Positions 32,469 to 32,740 of a DNA stretch of 32,740 nucleotides are shown piece after piece. Positions within the stretch are counted from its first letter, which is position 1. Each line of letters opens with the position of its first letter. Made by a program: the position numbers and the translations under genes. The stretch is taken from assembly GCA_026196795.1 (NCBI GenBank), contig JAPHUE010000136.1, positions 1 through 32,740 on the forward strand, given 5' to 3'. This DNA comes from Sedimenticola sp. Its GTDB lineage: Bacteria; Pseudomonadota; Gammaproteobacteria; Chromatiales; Chromatiaceae. The notes under the pieces were generated by a model. It was not told where the DNA came from, did no database searches, and was given only the letters and a program-made list of their open reading frames with translations.

Positions 32469-32566
32469 GGATCGGAGTCAAACCAATCTAAGCTTCTTAT
32501 AAAAAACACCCATGTACGGTTGGTTTGACTCCGACCCCGATATCTCGACCGTTTGACTCCGGCCCC
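32469..32566. repeat. REP-like inverted repeats
   Basis: GGATCGGAGTCAAACCAA (32469-32486) is mirrored by TTGGTTTGACTCCGACCC (32520-32537) with 17 of 18 positions complementary, around a 33-base loop. A third partial copy, GTTTGACTCCGGCCCC, is at 32551-32566. Such GGGGTCGGAGTCAAA-type units are typical of dispersed REP/BIME elements mobilised by RAYT transposases; no transposase is in the window. They sit between the end of the GNAT gene and the 3' end of moeA, a convergent gap. Confidence 0.65.
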
Positions 32567-32574
32567 CGGTATCT

Positions 32575-32740
32575 TCAGTACCTTAATAAGTCGAAAGGTT
32601 GTACCTCAACCAGATCACCTATACGAACATGCTCGGCTTCATCGGGTAAAAGAATAAAACAGTTACCGTTACTCATGGAGCTGAGTACGCCTGATCCCTG
32701 CCGCCCTGATGTTTTTACAACCAGCTCGCCTTGATCATCC
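32575..32740 (-). CDS. moeA: Molybdopterin molybdenumtransferase MoeA, C-terminal part (partial)
   Basis: The last 54 codons of a minus-strand gene whose 5' part lies beyond the window. The translation includes DDQGELVVKTSGRQGSGVLS, then SMSNGNCFILLP, and ends with GDLVEVQPFDLLRY and a TGA stop. The TSGRQGSGVLSSMS segment and the final GDLVEVQPF are characteristic of MoeA domain IV. MoeA inserts molybdate into adenylated molybdopterin in molybdenum cofactor synthesis, in the cytoplasm. Confidence 0.85.
   Translation of the reverse strand, partial: DDQGELVVKTSGRQGSGVLSSMSNGNCFILLPDEAEHVRIGDLVEVQPFDLLRY

Noticed and set aside
32525-32734. 69-codon plus-strand frame at the right edge
   Set aside because: It is antisense to the clear MoeA C-terminus and includes the REP-like repeats.

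Overview
The window looks like a chromosomal segment of a gammaproteobacterium of medium GC content. Supporting families are HspQ, NsrR, class II fumarase, a PAS-GGDEF-EAL protein and MoeA. The dense set of periplasmic c-type cytochromes together with a V-type ATPase operon suggests a respiratory, possibly chemolithotrophic (for example sulfur-oxidising) marine or symbiotic lineage. That ecological guess is inference; no sulfur-oxidation gene is in the window.

Layout. 1-4.8 kb: minus-strand hspQ, fumC, an exported amidase-signature hydrolase and a LuxR-type regulator. The regulator is divergent from a DUF4863 / 4-hydroxylaminobenzoate-lyase-like gene, with a nested inverted repeat between them. 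5.3-7.6 kb: hemerythrin-like protein, an NsrR-type Rrf2 regulator, a divergent FAD/NAD(P) ferredoxin reductase-like protein and a small membrane protein, a likely nitric-oxide response group. 8.06-10.4 kb: a large transmembrane chemoreceptor behind a good sigma-28 (FliA) promoter match. 10.5-19.2 kb (minus): a complete nine-gene A/V-type ATPase operon in the order H(G)-C-I(a)-K(c)-F-E-A-B-D. 19.4-22.8 kb (plus): a secreted Cys/His-rich CopL/DUF2946-like protein, three class I c-type cytochromes, one class II cytochrome (c-prime/c-556 type), an HMA-fold protein without CxxC and a four-helix membrane protein. 23.1-27.2 kb: acetyl-CoA acetyltransferase with a strong terminator, a TRIC/UPF0126 channel-like protein, two unknown proteins, a TlpA-like thioredoxin and a glutaredoxin-like protein. 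27.6-32.4 kb: a 1433-residue Cache-like/PAS(x5)/GGDEF/EAL protein and a GNAT acetyltransferase. The right edge carries REP-like repeats and the 3' end of moeA (minus).

How they fit together. The V-type ATPase carries the main catalytic, stalk and membrane subunits needed for a rotary ion pump or synthase; the conserved carboxylate of K and arginine of subunit a are present. The cytochrome cluster runs divergently from it and mixes electron carriers with copper-linked protein types, so it may be a copper-associated periplasmic electron-transfer module. The NsrR/hemerythrin/reductase group fits NO stress, and the chemoreceptor and cyclic-di-GMP protein fit motile-to-sessile control. No tRNA, rRNA, CRISPR array, transposase gene or phage gene was seen.
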